Origin: CAYZMS01 sp964479625
GTDB taxonomy: Bacteria; Bacteroidota; Bacteroidia; Chitinophagales; Saprospiraceae
Assembly: GCA_964479625.1 (NCBI GenBank)
Contig: CAYZMS010000019.1
Location: forward strand, 32,958-96,957
DNA: 64,000 nucleotides
Reading direction: 5' to 3'
In this document: in pieces, positions 27,760-35,867 of the stretch
How positions within the stretch are numbered: the stretch's first letter is position 1
How the letters are laid out: each line of letters begins with the position of its first letter
Program-made: the position numbers and the translations under genes
The notes under the pieces: model-generated
Seen by the model: only the letters and a program-made list of their open reading frames with translations
What the model was told of the DNA's origin: nothing
The model's database searches: none

Positions 27760-28506
27760 TTAAGACCGCAAATAAGAAGCTCTATTAATATCGAGTATCG
27801 CACCGGTCATAAATTCGGCCCCTTCGGAAGCCAAAAATAGAATGCCGTAGGCCACTTCCTCCGGTTGCGCCACCCTTTTCAGTGGGCTTTGGTTGCGAAT
27901 ATCGTCATTGATACGGGTTTTGGCCATATCCGTTTCCGTAAAGCCGGGAGCGACCAGGCCTACAAAAATATTATATGGTGCCAAGGCTTGAGCAAGAGAC
28001 TGGCTCATGGCATTCAGGCCAGCCTTGCTGGCGCCGTAGGCGGGTTGGCCGGGCTCTCCCCGGAAGGCGCCCCGGGAAGAAACATTTACGATCCGGCCAC
28101 CTCCTTTGGCTATCATGTGCTGGGCGGCCAGATAGCAAACATTGGCAGGGCCTATCAAATTAGTATGTATGGTCTCCTCCCAGCCTTTTTGCCAGCTGCC
28201 ATAGTCTACTTCAGTCACCGGGTGGGCTTTGAAAATACCGGCATTGTTGACCACGATGTGTAATTGGCCGAAGCGGACAATGGCCTCCTCCAGTAATGCG
28301 GCCACTTCCTCCGGTTTAGTGAGGTCTGCCTGCAAGGCGAAATGCCCCTTCCCGGGGAGTTCCGCCAGGGTAGCTTCTGCTGCGGCTTTATTGGTTCGAA
28401 AATTAATGGCTACCCGGGCGCCACCTTCGGCAAAGGCTTTTGCTGCTGCCTTGCCGATGCCCCGGGATCCACCCGTAATGAGTACATTTTTGTTGCTGAA
28501 ATCCAC
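27760..28506 (-). CDS. SDR-family oxidoreductase, FabG-like
   Basis: 248 residues with complete classical SDR motifs: TGGSRGIGKAAA (residues 10-21), NNAGIF near 90, the catalytic SS-x(12)-YGASK set near 150-168 and a PGFTETDM turn. It reduces or oxidises an unidentified alcohol or carbonyl with NAD(P). The final RASYLRS ending differs from fatty-acid FabG. It precedes the broken serine hydrolase by only 3 bases, which suggests one transcript. Confidence 0.88.
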   Translation of the reverse strand: MDFSNKNVLITGGSRGIGKAAAKAFAEGGARVAINFRTNKAAAEATLAELPGKGHFALQADLTKPEEVAALLEEAIVRFGQLHIVVNNAGIFKAHPVTEVDYGSWQKGWEETIHTNLIGPANVCYLAAQHMIAKGGGRIVNVSSRGAFRGEPGQPAYGASKAGLNAMSQSLAQALAPYNIFVGLVAPGFTETDMAKTRINDDIRNQSPLKRVAQPEEVAYGILFLASEGAEFMTGAILDINRASYLRS

Positions 28507-28565
28507 GTAGTCATAAGTTATATGGTGTATTAAATAGGGTTGGGGTTATCTTTTTCTCTCGCCCG

Positions 28566-29324
28566 TTATTCGAATGGTAGGTTCTCAAGAAATTCAAAAC
28601 CCTGATCACAAGCCTGCAGGTAAGCATTTCCGAACAGGTTATAGTGATTTAGCGAATGGTACAAGTTATACAATTTTCGCTTTTGAGGGTAAGCGGAGGA
28701 CAGCGGGTATTCCTTTGCATAGGCGGAATAAAAATCAGGACCGAAGCCTCCGAATAGTTCCGTCATGGCGATATCTACTTCTCTGTCCGCGTAATAGACT
28801 GCCGGGTCGATCAGCCAGCAATGGGTTTGGTCAAAAAGGGCATTTCCCGCCCAGAGGTCTCCATGGACCAGGCTGGGATGGACGCAATGGGCATTTAAAA
28901 AGGCTACCAAGCAGAGCCTTTGGTTTTGCAAAATGGTTTTGTATCGGGCTTTTGTGCTTGCATTCTTTATCATTTCGACTTGCGCCAGCAGTCGGAACTC
29001 CCAAAAAAAGCGGCCCCAGTCATCGGTGAGTTGATTGTATTGGGGATTTAAGCCGATATAGTTGTTCGTTCCCCAACCGTAATTTTGGAAAGGAACCTGG
29101 TGCAGCTCAGCCAATCCCTGACCTAATTGTGCCATCTGGCCGGCAGAGGGTCGTTGAGCGCCAATGCGCTCCATTTTTAAGGCAGTGAGGCTTATTTCAA
29201 AGAGTTTGGGAGTTCGAATGGTTTTGATCCCAGACCTTTCGATTTGATTGGCCAGGGCTTGTAAACCCTCAGCTTCCCTCAGTAAAGTATCTGAAAAACT
29301 ACTTTGGTGGTGTTTTATATGCAT
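28566..29324 (-). CDS. Fructosamine kinase-family protein, N-terminally shortened
   Basis: Family role is phosphorylation of ketosamines on glycated proteins or related sugars, with an aminoglycoside-phosphotransferase fold. From ATG 29324 there are 252 residues against about 290 in the family. The catalytic HGDLWAGN loop and the IDPAVYYADREVDIAMTELFGGF signature are intact, and IKHHQSSFSD-LLREAEGL matches the Lys-bearing strand and following helix. The first two strands with the Gly-rich loop are absent, because the cytochrome oxidase gene ends at 29344 just before. Either a deletion removed the start or the protein functions without it; I lean to a decaying gene. Confidence 0.65.
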   Translation of the reverse strand: MHIKHHQSSFSDTLLREAEGLQALANQIERSGIKTIRTPKLFEISLTALKMERIGAQRPSAGQMAQLGQGLAELHQVPFQNYGWGTNNYIGLNPQYNQLTDDWGRFFWEFRLLAQVEMIKNASTKARYKTILQNQRLCLVAFLNAHCVHPSLVHGDLWAGNALFDQTHCWLIDPAVYYADREVDIAMTELFGGFGPDFYSAYAKEYPLSSAYPQKRKLYNLYHSLNHYNLFGNAYLQACDQGFEFLENLPFE

Positions 29325-29343
29325 AGCCCAATTTCCTGGAAAA

Positions 29344-29991
29344 CTAGCTAAACAGGTAATTGGCATAGAAGAATACCACAAGGTAGATCCAAAGGGCATC
29401 TAGGAAATGCCAGTAAATGGTCAATAATCGGAGCTTGAGCCGTTTATCCGGATCTGAAAAATACACCAGTACACTTACCGGTTCTTTCATGCGTTTGCGG
29501 GCGGTGTGAAGGAATAAACCCAGAAAGGGTAAACCGGCGATCACGTGGGCAAAGTGCAAACCAGAAATGACATAAAGGTAGCCGGCCGAATTATCGGTGT
29601 GGATGAAGATATCCTGGGCAAATAAGCTGCGCCAGGCAAAGACCTGGGCAATCATGAATATAACGGAAAGCAAAATGGTGACCCAAAGAGCTTGTATGTA
29701 TTTTTGGGTTTGATCATTTTGGTAGGACTGTTTGGCCCAATGCATGCTTATGCTACTTCCGATCAGCAATAAAGTATTGAATAAAAAGAGAGGAGACAGC
29801 TTAATGGGAGGAAGGTCGCTCATCACCCGGGTATAAATAAAGGAGATGGACAGGCTTAAGAACAGTACGGTTATTCCCGCGAGCACCAGCATTAACAGGA
29901 TGTTATAGGGGTGGAACGCATAATTGCTGTATTCACCGGTATCGGTGGGCATTGAGTTCCTTGGAGCATTCGGATCCTTGGTTTGAGCCAT
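29344..29991 (-). CDS. Cytochrome c oxidase subunit III (heme-copper oxidase)
   Basis: 215 residues with five membrane helices, smaller than the seven-helix mitochondrial form, as in bacterial CyoC-type subunits. Motifs seen are the SGLHFAHVIAGLPFLGLFL helix and the terminal TIYWHFLDALWIYLVVFFY. It assembles with subunits I and II, which are not in the window. The next gene downstream begins 20 bases after its stop. Confidence 0.9.
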   Translation of the reverse strand: MAQTKDPNAPRNSMPTDTGEYSNYAFHPYNILLMLVLAGITVLFLSLSISFIYTRVMSDLPPIKLSPLFLFNTLLLIGSSISMHWAKQSYQNDQTQKYIQALWVTILLSVIFMIAQVFAWRSLFAQDIFIHTDNSAGYLYVISGLHFAHVIAGLPFLGLFLHTARKRMKEPVSVLVYFSDPDKRLKLRLLTIYWHFLDALWIYLVVFFYANYLFS

Positions 29992-30016
29992 GGTAACTTA
30001 AACTATATTGGTGAAA

Positions 30017-30166
30017 TTATTTCTTTTTTGCTGCTCTTCTGCAACCTTTGCTACAGTATCGAACCTCGTCCCACACTTTTTCCCATTTTTTTCGCCAGGT
30101 AAAGGGCCGGCCACAGTAGGCGCAACTTTTAGTGGGTAAATCGCGTTTTTTTCGTTGTTTCCCCAA
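30017..30166 (-). CDS. DUF2256 small zinc-ribbon-like protein
   Basis: 49 residues starting at TTG 30166. Four cysteines lie in C-x2-C at residues 15 and 18 (SCAYCGRPF) and C-x3-C at 38 and 42 (RYCSKGCRR), with a conserved WRKKWEKVWDEV between them. This is the DUF2256 pattern. The size and TTG start make it easy to miss. The function of the family is unknown; in other bacteria it often sits near photolyase-type genes, but here it lies 25 bases upstream of oxidase subunit III on the same strand. Confidence 0.85.
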   Translation of the reverse strand: MGKQRKKRDLPTKSCAYCGRPFTWRKKWEKVWDEVRYCSKGCRRAAKKK

Positions 30167-30353
30167 TGTTAAAATGTTTTCTTAAACTGCAGTTTTTAAA
30201 ATAGAGGTCGATTTTGAGGGTCAGACCCGGGAATGGTCCTTCTTTGCTACCTTTATTCCCGCAGCAAGTTTGCATTTACTAGTCTAACAGCAAGCTCGCC
30301 GGGAGGTTTTCGTTAAATTCCCGGAATTCTTAAATTTCTAGGCAGAATTAGTA

Positions 30354-31199
30354 ATGAAGCGTTGTCCCAAGTGCAATACTGAACTACCCGATGCCGCCCG
30401 CTTTTGCTTTAACTGTGGGGCGGAACAGGTCAGGCGTTCGCCTCCACCTGCCGAAAAAGTAATTGTTGACCTGGAGGGGGATCTGCATGCTCAGTTGACC
30501 GAACAGTTTTTCCTGGCACTGAAAGAACGCATTCAAACCGAACACCGGCCTGATCAATTCCAGACCTATTCCGAGCGGGTCTATGAATCGGGCTATCGGG
30601 ATATTGTGGAACAGCATACGGGCCAACTCGAGACCCAGATCGAAAAAAGATTGTCAGGGGGGCAACTGGATACCCGGAAACTGAACCATTACATAGAAGG
30701 TATTTTTGAAGATCTGCTCGATACTTTTATAATCCGATACTGTGCCGATCTAGATGAGATTACCTATCCGGAAGCCATTTTAAAATACCCTACTGCCCGG
30801 CTGAAACAGGTTGAATTGTTTCCCATGATGCTCGATTACCTCGACCTGGAGCAAGAAAAACTCACCATTTTCCGGGATTTCCTACAGGTACCTGTAGAAA
30901 AACTTCAGAATGCTTCTAAAGCCTTTTTGCAACCGTCCCCGGATGAAAAGATCCTCCTGATCTGTGACCAAAGCCTGATGGGAAATTTAAAAGAAGGGTT
31001 TTCGCTCACCGAGCATGCCCTATATTGGAAAGCGCCTTTCCAGAAAGCCCGAAAGATAGGCTTTACCGAACTGGATGATCTCCGAAGGACCCAAACCTGG
31101 ATCACGATCAATAGTTATTATTTCAATGTTAAAAAGTCTGTAAACCTAAAATTACTAAGGCTACTGAAAAAGCTTCGCTGGTTGTCCCGGACTTTTTAG
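30354..31199 (+). CDS. Zinc-ribbon protein with unknown C-terminal domain
   Basis: 281 residues. The N-terminus is a zinc ribbon: CPKCNTELPDAARFCFNCG at about residues 4-22, with C-x2-C and C-x2-C ligands. A helical middle (about 40-180) is followed by a beta-rich C-terminal segment (KILLICDQSLMGNLKEGFSLTEHALYWKAPFQ) that may be a PH-like domain, then a basic tail. No membrane helix. Two-part zinc-ribbon proteins like this occur in Bacteroidota, but I cannot name the family. The stop is followed by a hairpin at 31247. Confidence 0.7.
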   Translation: MKRCPKCNTELPDAARFCFNCGAEQVRRSPPPAEKVIVDLEGDLHAQLTEQFFLALKERIQTEHRPDQFQTYSERVYESGYRDIVEQHTGQLETQIEKRLSGGQLDTRKLNHYIEGIFEDLLDTFIIRYCADLDEITYPEAILKYPTARLKQVELFPMMLDYLDLEQEKLTIFRDFLQVPVEKLQNASKAFLQPSPDEKILLICDQSLMGNLKEGFSLTEHALYWKAPFQKARKIGFTELDDLRRTQTWITINSYYFNVKKSVNLKLLRLLKKLRWLSRTF

Positions 31200-31246
31200 T
31201 TACTTATCTTTTTTGGAAACCTTTCCAATGGTCTGATGGAAATATC

Positions 31247-31281
31247 CAGGTGCCTTACCAGCTGAAATGGTAAGACACCTG
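31247..31281. terminator. Inverted repeat between convergent genes, possible bidirectional terminator
   Basis: CAGGTG-C-CTTACCA and TGGTAAG-A-CACCTG form a 13-pair stem with one mismatch around a 7-base loop. It sits between the ends of two convergent genes, which fits termination on both strands, although no clear T run follows on either side. Confidence 0.5.
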
Positions 31282-31322
31282 AATGAATGTAGACCTCCAT
31301 TTTTTCCGTCCACTACTTCTTC

Positions 31323-32861
31323 TTACTGCACCCCATTCACAGCGGCATCGGCATCAATCAATCCCCATCCGAAGTTACCATCCCGGTTGGGAAAGAACTG
31401 GGAGGCATTTTGCAACCGGCTCAAGACCTGCTCTTTTGTTTGGCCGGGATTAGTAGCCCATACTAATGCGGCAATACCTGCTGTAGTGGCGGTAGCGGCG
31501 GAAGAACCACTTACTGTAGCTGGAGTATCACTGCTTTCTGCCAGGGTAAGCGCCGTGCGGTCGTTGTCGCTGCGTCGTTGCATTACGCAAACGAAATCTA
31601 CCTTGCTGCCGTCGTGGCAGGTATTGCATTTGCGTAAGGGTAAACCATCTTGAACACCCGTTACGGCGATGGTTTCATCCATATTGGCCGGGAATATGAC
31701 CCCCCACCAACTGGTCCAGCTTAGGGAAGTACCGGCTGCTGCAAGGATCATTTTTCCTTTTCCATGAGCATAACGTACGGCATCCGATACCCGTCCATTA
31801 GAAAATACATCTCCGATCGACATGCTGATCACCTTTACATCAGAGCGGTCTGCGGCTATGCGCAAGCCATCGGCTACCCCGCGTTTTTCACTGGAACCAT
31901 TGATGATCACATCGCTGGTTACCCGAATGGAAAGCAGGTTGGCATTATAAGCGGCACCAACCGCATTGTTGTCATTACCTCGTGGGGCTGTTGCCAAACC
32001 GGCCATTTGAGTGCCGTGGCCACAGCGGTCATCCGGACCATCTGGTCGGGAGCTGAACCAGCCGCCAGCGTAAGTGCCCAGGGCGGTTAGGTTTCGGCCT
32101 TGTGAATCGCCGGAATTGAAAGCGGAACGTAAATTTTCCTGATCATCAGAGGTCCCGGTATCTAAAATGGCAATGGTAATGCCCAAACCGGTAGAAGTAT
32201 TCCAGGCATTGGGCACATTCATTTCATCAAGATGCCAGGAAACACGTACATTTGGTCTGACCGTACGGTAATCAGCTGTGGGAATGTTTGGATTGGGAGC
32301 AACACCGCAACCTGAATCAGAGCGCAGTGCCGTTTCGGCTCCATAACCCATGGGGTCAACATAGCGTACTTCGGGCAAGGACCGAAGCTCTTCAATGATC
32401 CTTTCATTGAAAAGGTAAAGATCCAAAGCAGGTAGCACAGGATCTGCTTCGAAAGCGAGTAGATCTTCCCTGGTAAAATTAATATCGGGGTAGAGTTCGT
32501 TGGTTCGTTCGAGTACAAAATTCAAAACCTTTTCCCGGGCTGATCGCCAGGCAGGGGATTGTATATCCACCTCGTGGATGCGCTCATTGATATTTTCAAA
32601 GCCGGCTGGTTGATAACCTACGGCCACGATGGAATCAGATTGAACAGCAGCACTCCATACCAAACGACTATCACCCATGGCCCAGTCGAATCGGTCGTGT
32701 TGAATGAGTTGTCGGGTTACAAACTGGTTGATCTCCGTTTTGCTCATGGGGTCAACGGAAAGCCTTTCAGAAGAGCTGATCTCTGAGAAAGGCTCCTCTT
32801 TTGAGCAAGTGGCAAGGAGCAATACCGATAGAATAAGAAAAGGTAGTTTGCGGGTAAGCAT
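31323..32861 (-). CDS. Subtilisin-like (S8) serine peptidase, lipoprotein
   Basis: 512 residues with a lipobox-like LLATCSKE (Cys 19), so likely anchored to a membrane on the periplasmic or outer side. After an about 200-residue pro-region come the S8 triad: Asp in ITIAILDTGTS, His in DDRCGHGTQMAGL and Ser in TVSGSSAATATTAGIAAL. The oxyanion position usually filled by Asn (AAGN) reads AAAGTSLSW, a Thr instead. A KCNTCHDGSKVDF segment holds a CxxCH triplet that resembles a heme c motif but is more likely a metal or disulfide site of this branch. Activity is plausible. Confidence 0.88.
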   Translation of the reverse strand: MLTRKLPFLILSVLLLATCSKEEPFSEISSSERLSVDPMSKTEINQFVTRQLIQHDRFDWAMGDSRLVWSAAVQSDSIVAVGYQPAGFENINERIHEVDIQSPAWRSAREKVLNFVLERTNELYPDINFTREDLLAFEADPVLPALDLYLFNERIIEELRSLPEVRYVDPMGYGAETALRSDSGCGVAPNPNIPTADYRTVRPNVRVSWHLDEMNVPNAWNTSTGLGITIAILDTGTSDDQENLRSAFNSGDSQGRNLTALGTYAGGWFSSRPDGPDDRCGHGTQMAGLATAPRGNDNNAVGAAYNANLLSIRVTSDVIINGSSEKRGVADGLRIAADRSDVKVISMSIGDVFSNGRVSDAVRYAHGKGKMILAAAGTSLSWTSWWGVIFPANMDETIAVTGVQDGLPLRKCNTCHDGSKVDFVCVMQRRSDNDRTALTLAESSDTPATVSGSSAATATTAGIAALVWATNPGQTKEQVLSRLQNASQFFPNRDGNFGWGLIDADAAVNGVQ

Positions 32862-33057
32862 GGCGAATGATTAAGTGATTGAAATTAGGGAAATAATTTT
32901 GCTGGTCCCTTGATAGGGAAATTAAAAAAGCAATGCGAAGAAAAAATAAATGCTTTATTTGGATTTTCAACCCTCTTGGGCTGTAAATAATTTTTTTCGC
33001 TGAAAAGCAACGTTTTTGCAAGTTTGTCGTAAATAGTTTTTTTAGAAAACTACACAC

Positions 33058-34548
33058 ATGAAGCCAGTAAACAAGCTGTGGTATACAGCCTGCCTTTTCC
33101 TGTGGGCGGGTCTGTTGGCAGCACAATCCCAAACAGGTAAGCACATCGTAGGTGCCCGGGTCTTATTTCAGGAATATGGAATCCCCAACTCCGTGGATTC
33201 TCTTGATCTCACCAATGGGGCAGAAATCCTTTACCGCTATCGATTCAATGAACGCCTTTCTATTGGGTTTCCGGTCCGGATCAGCCAGATCAATGTGGTG
33301 GAGGATATCAACAAGCGCAGTATTTTCGCTGTTGATGGGACTTTGCAGTACCATTTAACAAAAAATACTCAACGGTTTTCCCCTTACCTGAGCGCCGGGG
33401 TCGGATATGTATCTGAGAACGGGTTGGAAGAAGATTATACTCAAATACCGCTTGGTGCGGGTTTCAATATTCAGGTAGGATCGAATTCATACATCAACCT
33501 CCAGGGGGAATACCGAATTTCCTCCTTCGACAATCGCTCTGCTCTGCAGGCCGGTCTTGGTTTTCTTTATCGCCTGGGAGGCAAAGGCAATAAGGATACC
33601 GATGGGGATGGGGTTAAAGATCTGGATGATGAATGTCCCAATGAGCCCGGTAGTGAAAGTACTGCTGGGTGTCCGGATACGGATGGAGACGGCCTTTCAG
33701 ACAAGGTAGATGCCTGCCCTGATATGGCGGGATTAGCCGGGAATATGGGCTGCCCGGATACGGATGAAGATGGCTTTATTGACAAGGAAGATGAATGTCC
33801 CGAAGAACCTGGTACCCTTTATGGTTGTCCGGATTCAGATGATGATGGCGTAGCAGATAAAGACGATGAATGCCCTGATGAAGCGGGGTTGGTTATGGGC
33901 TGCCCCGACAGGGATGGAGACGGAATAAAAGACAGCAATGATCAATGCCCGGATGAGGCAGCGGAAACGGAAACGGGCTGTCCAATGGTAGAAGAGCCTT
34001 TGGAATTGCAAGCACCTGTGGATTCAGATGGGGATGGCTTTCCAGACGCGGAGGATCGTTGTCCGGAGGTGCCGGGCACTTATCGCGGCTGCCCGGATAC
34101 CGATGGCGACGGTTTGCCCGACCCGGACGACGCCTGTCCCGAAGAGGCAGGTGCAGTCGGCAACCGTGGTTGCCCCGAGCTTACGGTAGAGGAAAAAGAA
34201 GTATTGACCTATGCCATGCGCTCTGTGCAATTCCGGACAGGAAGCGCCAAGCTGCTGGAAGAATCCTATGAAAGCCTTGATCAACTTGCAGCTATTATGG
34301 AAAAAAAGCCTGCTTATAACCTGACCATTTCAGGACATACAGACAATACAGGGTACGCGGAAAATAACCGTATTCTTTCGGAGGAGCGTGCACGGGCCTG
34401 TTTCCAATACCTGGTGGCAAAAGGGATTGATCCCACTCGAATTACCTACCGGGGTTACGGGGAGGATCGACCCATTGCCAGCAATGAGTCCAGTTCGGGC
34501 AGAGCTCTTAACCGGCGGGTGGAATTTGAGTTGACGGTACGGGAGTAA
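33058..34548 (+). CDS. OmpA-family protein with seven thrombospondin type 3 repeats
   Basis: 496 residues. Signal peptide ends near residue 23 (LLAAQSQ). An N-terminal beta-barrel (about 25-175) is followed by seven acidic calcium-binding repeats of the type DTDGDGVKDLDDECP, each closing on a GCP, at roughly 180-365, and then the OmpA C-terminal peptidoglycan-binding domain (VQFRTGSAKLLEESYESLDQL, SGHTDNTGYAENN, RGYGEDRPIASNES-GRALNRRVEF). It links the outer membrane to the cell wall. It diverges from the peptidase gene at 32861. Confidence 0.92.
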   Translation: MKPVNKLWYTACLFLWAGLLAAQSQTGKHIVGARVLFQEYGIPNSVDSLDLTNGAEILYRYRFNERLSIGFPVRISQINVVEDINKRSIFAVDGTLQYHLTKNTQRFSPYLSAGVGYVSENGLEEDYTQIPLGAGFNIQVGSNSYINLQGEYRISSFDNRSALQAGLGFLYRLGGKGNKDTDGDGVKDLDDECPNEPGSESTAGCPDTDGDGLSDKVDACPDMAGLAGNMGCPDTDEDGFIDKEDECPEEPGTLYGCPDSDDDGVADKDDECPDEAGLVMGCPDRDGDGIKDSNDQCPDEAAETETGCPMVEEPLELQAPVDSDGDGFPDAEDRCPEVPGTYRGCPDTDGDGLPDPDDACPEEAGAVGNRGCPELTVEEKEVLTYAMRSVQFRTGSAKLLEESYESLDQLAAIMEKKPAYNLTISGHTDNTGYAENNRILSEERARACFQYLVAKGIDPTRITYRGYGEDRPIASNESSSGRALNRRVEFELTVRE

Positions 34549-34552
34549 AACG

Positions 34553-35863
34553 CTAAAATAGAGGAATGCCGGAAATACTTCTCAGGCGAATCTCCGTGAC
34601 CTTCTTTCGAAAGCGTACATTGCTTAGGCGGTCCTGGACGGTGGTGGATTCAAATATGGCTTCCCGGACGTCAAAGTTGGTTGCCCGCCCGGACTGGTAT
34701 AGCCTGCGGGAGAGGTTGATATTGCGCTGTGCGGTTTGTAGATTGCGTTCTTCCAAATCCTGTAGCTCGATTAAAGCCTGGTAGTTTTGATACAATTGAC
34801 TGAGTTGGGAAATGACATCCTCCCGGACGTCCTCCTGGTTCAGGCGGACATTTTGTTCGAATAACTCTGCATTGGCAATGTCCTTTCTAATATTTCGACC
34901 CGGGAACAGGTCGTAGGATAGGGCAATGCCTACCTGTGGGCCATAACTGGTGTTGGACAGTAAAAAGCCGGCTTCGGACCTTGAGTTGTTATAATTGTAG
35001 GAAGTGAAAATATCAAGTGTTGGGTAAAGGGCAGAGCGGGCCTGTCTAATTTGGGTAAGTGCAATTTGCTCGTCGAAATCTAATAAACGGAGTTGGAAGT
35101 TTTGTTGCTGAGCAAGCTGGATCAACTCCTCCAGATTAGGTAATACTGCATCGGGAACTTCTTCGGAAATGGCGAATTGGACATTCGGATCCCGGTTCAT
35201 CAAACGGTTCAGGCCCATTTTGGCAATTTCGAGTTGGTCCTGGAGGTTTAAAAGCCGGGAACTGTCAGCATTGACTCGGTTAGTGGTTTGGAGGACTTCC
35301 AATTCGGTGCCGGTACCGATCTCCAGTTTTGCTCTGGCCAATCCCCGCAAAGACTCATCCAATTCCAAGGCCTGCAGAATATTCGAGATCTGTTGTCGGA
35401 TACGCACGGTTTCATAGTAGGCGACCTGGATGCGCGTGACCAGGTCATGCATGGCAGAACGGGTGAAGGTGTGGCTTCGGTCCTGTTGCAACTTCAATTG
35501 ATCCTTCAAAGCGAACATTTCGAAGCCGTCGAAAGCGGTCCAGCTCAAGCGGGCACCAAGCCCGAAGGAGTTATTATCGGCATTGTTTCGTTCATTGCTT
35601 TCTCCCGATAGAAATTCCTGGCGAACATTATTGCTGGAGAAGTTTAGATCCCCGTCAAGGGTAAGAGAGGGGAGAAAACCAGCATTCCCTGCATTATTGC
35701 TGTTGGCAGCTATCTCTTCCTGGTTCCGGGCAATGCGAATGCTGTAATTATTCTCCAGACCTAATTGGATAGCCTCCTCCAGTCTGAGCGTATCTTGCGC
35801 GGAGGAGACCAGGCAATAGGTTCCTGCAATTAGAACTGCTAAACCGGTTTTTAAAGACATCAT
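34553..35863 (-). CDS. TolC-family outer-membrane efflux channel
   Basis: About 436 residues from ATG 35863, which follows the RND stop by 4 bases; the frame extends upstream to 35908 only through the RND gene's end. Signal peptide to about residue 23 (LVSSAQ), then two repeats of the outer-membrane-efflux fold with long helices rich in Gln and Arg (EEIAANSNNAGNAGFLPSL, ALDELKLQ-like turns, RKDIANAELFEQNVRL, SRRLYQSGRATNFDVREA). It is the exit channel of the tripartite system at 34553-40018. Confidence 0.88.
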   Translation of the reverse strand: MMSLKTGLAVLIAGTYCLVSSAQDTLRLEEAIQLGLENNYSIRIARNQEEIAANSNNAGNAGFLPSLTLDGDLNFSSNNVRQEFLSGESNERNNADNNSFGLGARLSWTAFDGFEMFALKDQLKLQQDRSHTFTRSAMHDLVTRIQVAYYETVRIRQQISNILQALELDESLRGLARAKLEIGTGTELEVLQTTNRVNADSSRLLNLQDQLEIAKMGLNRLMNRDPNVQFAISEEVPDAVLPNLEELIQLAQQQNFQLRLLDFDEQIALTQIRQARSALYPTLDIFTSYNYNNSRSEAGFLLSNTSYGPQVGIALSYDLFPGRNIRKDIANAELFEQNVRLNQEDVREDVISQLSQLYQNYQALIELQDLEERNLQTAQRNINLSRRLYQSGRATNFDVREAIFESTTVQDRLSNVRFRKKVTEIRLRSISGIPLF

Positions 35864-35867
35864 AGCA

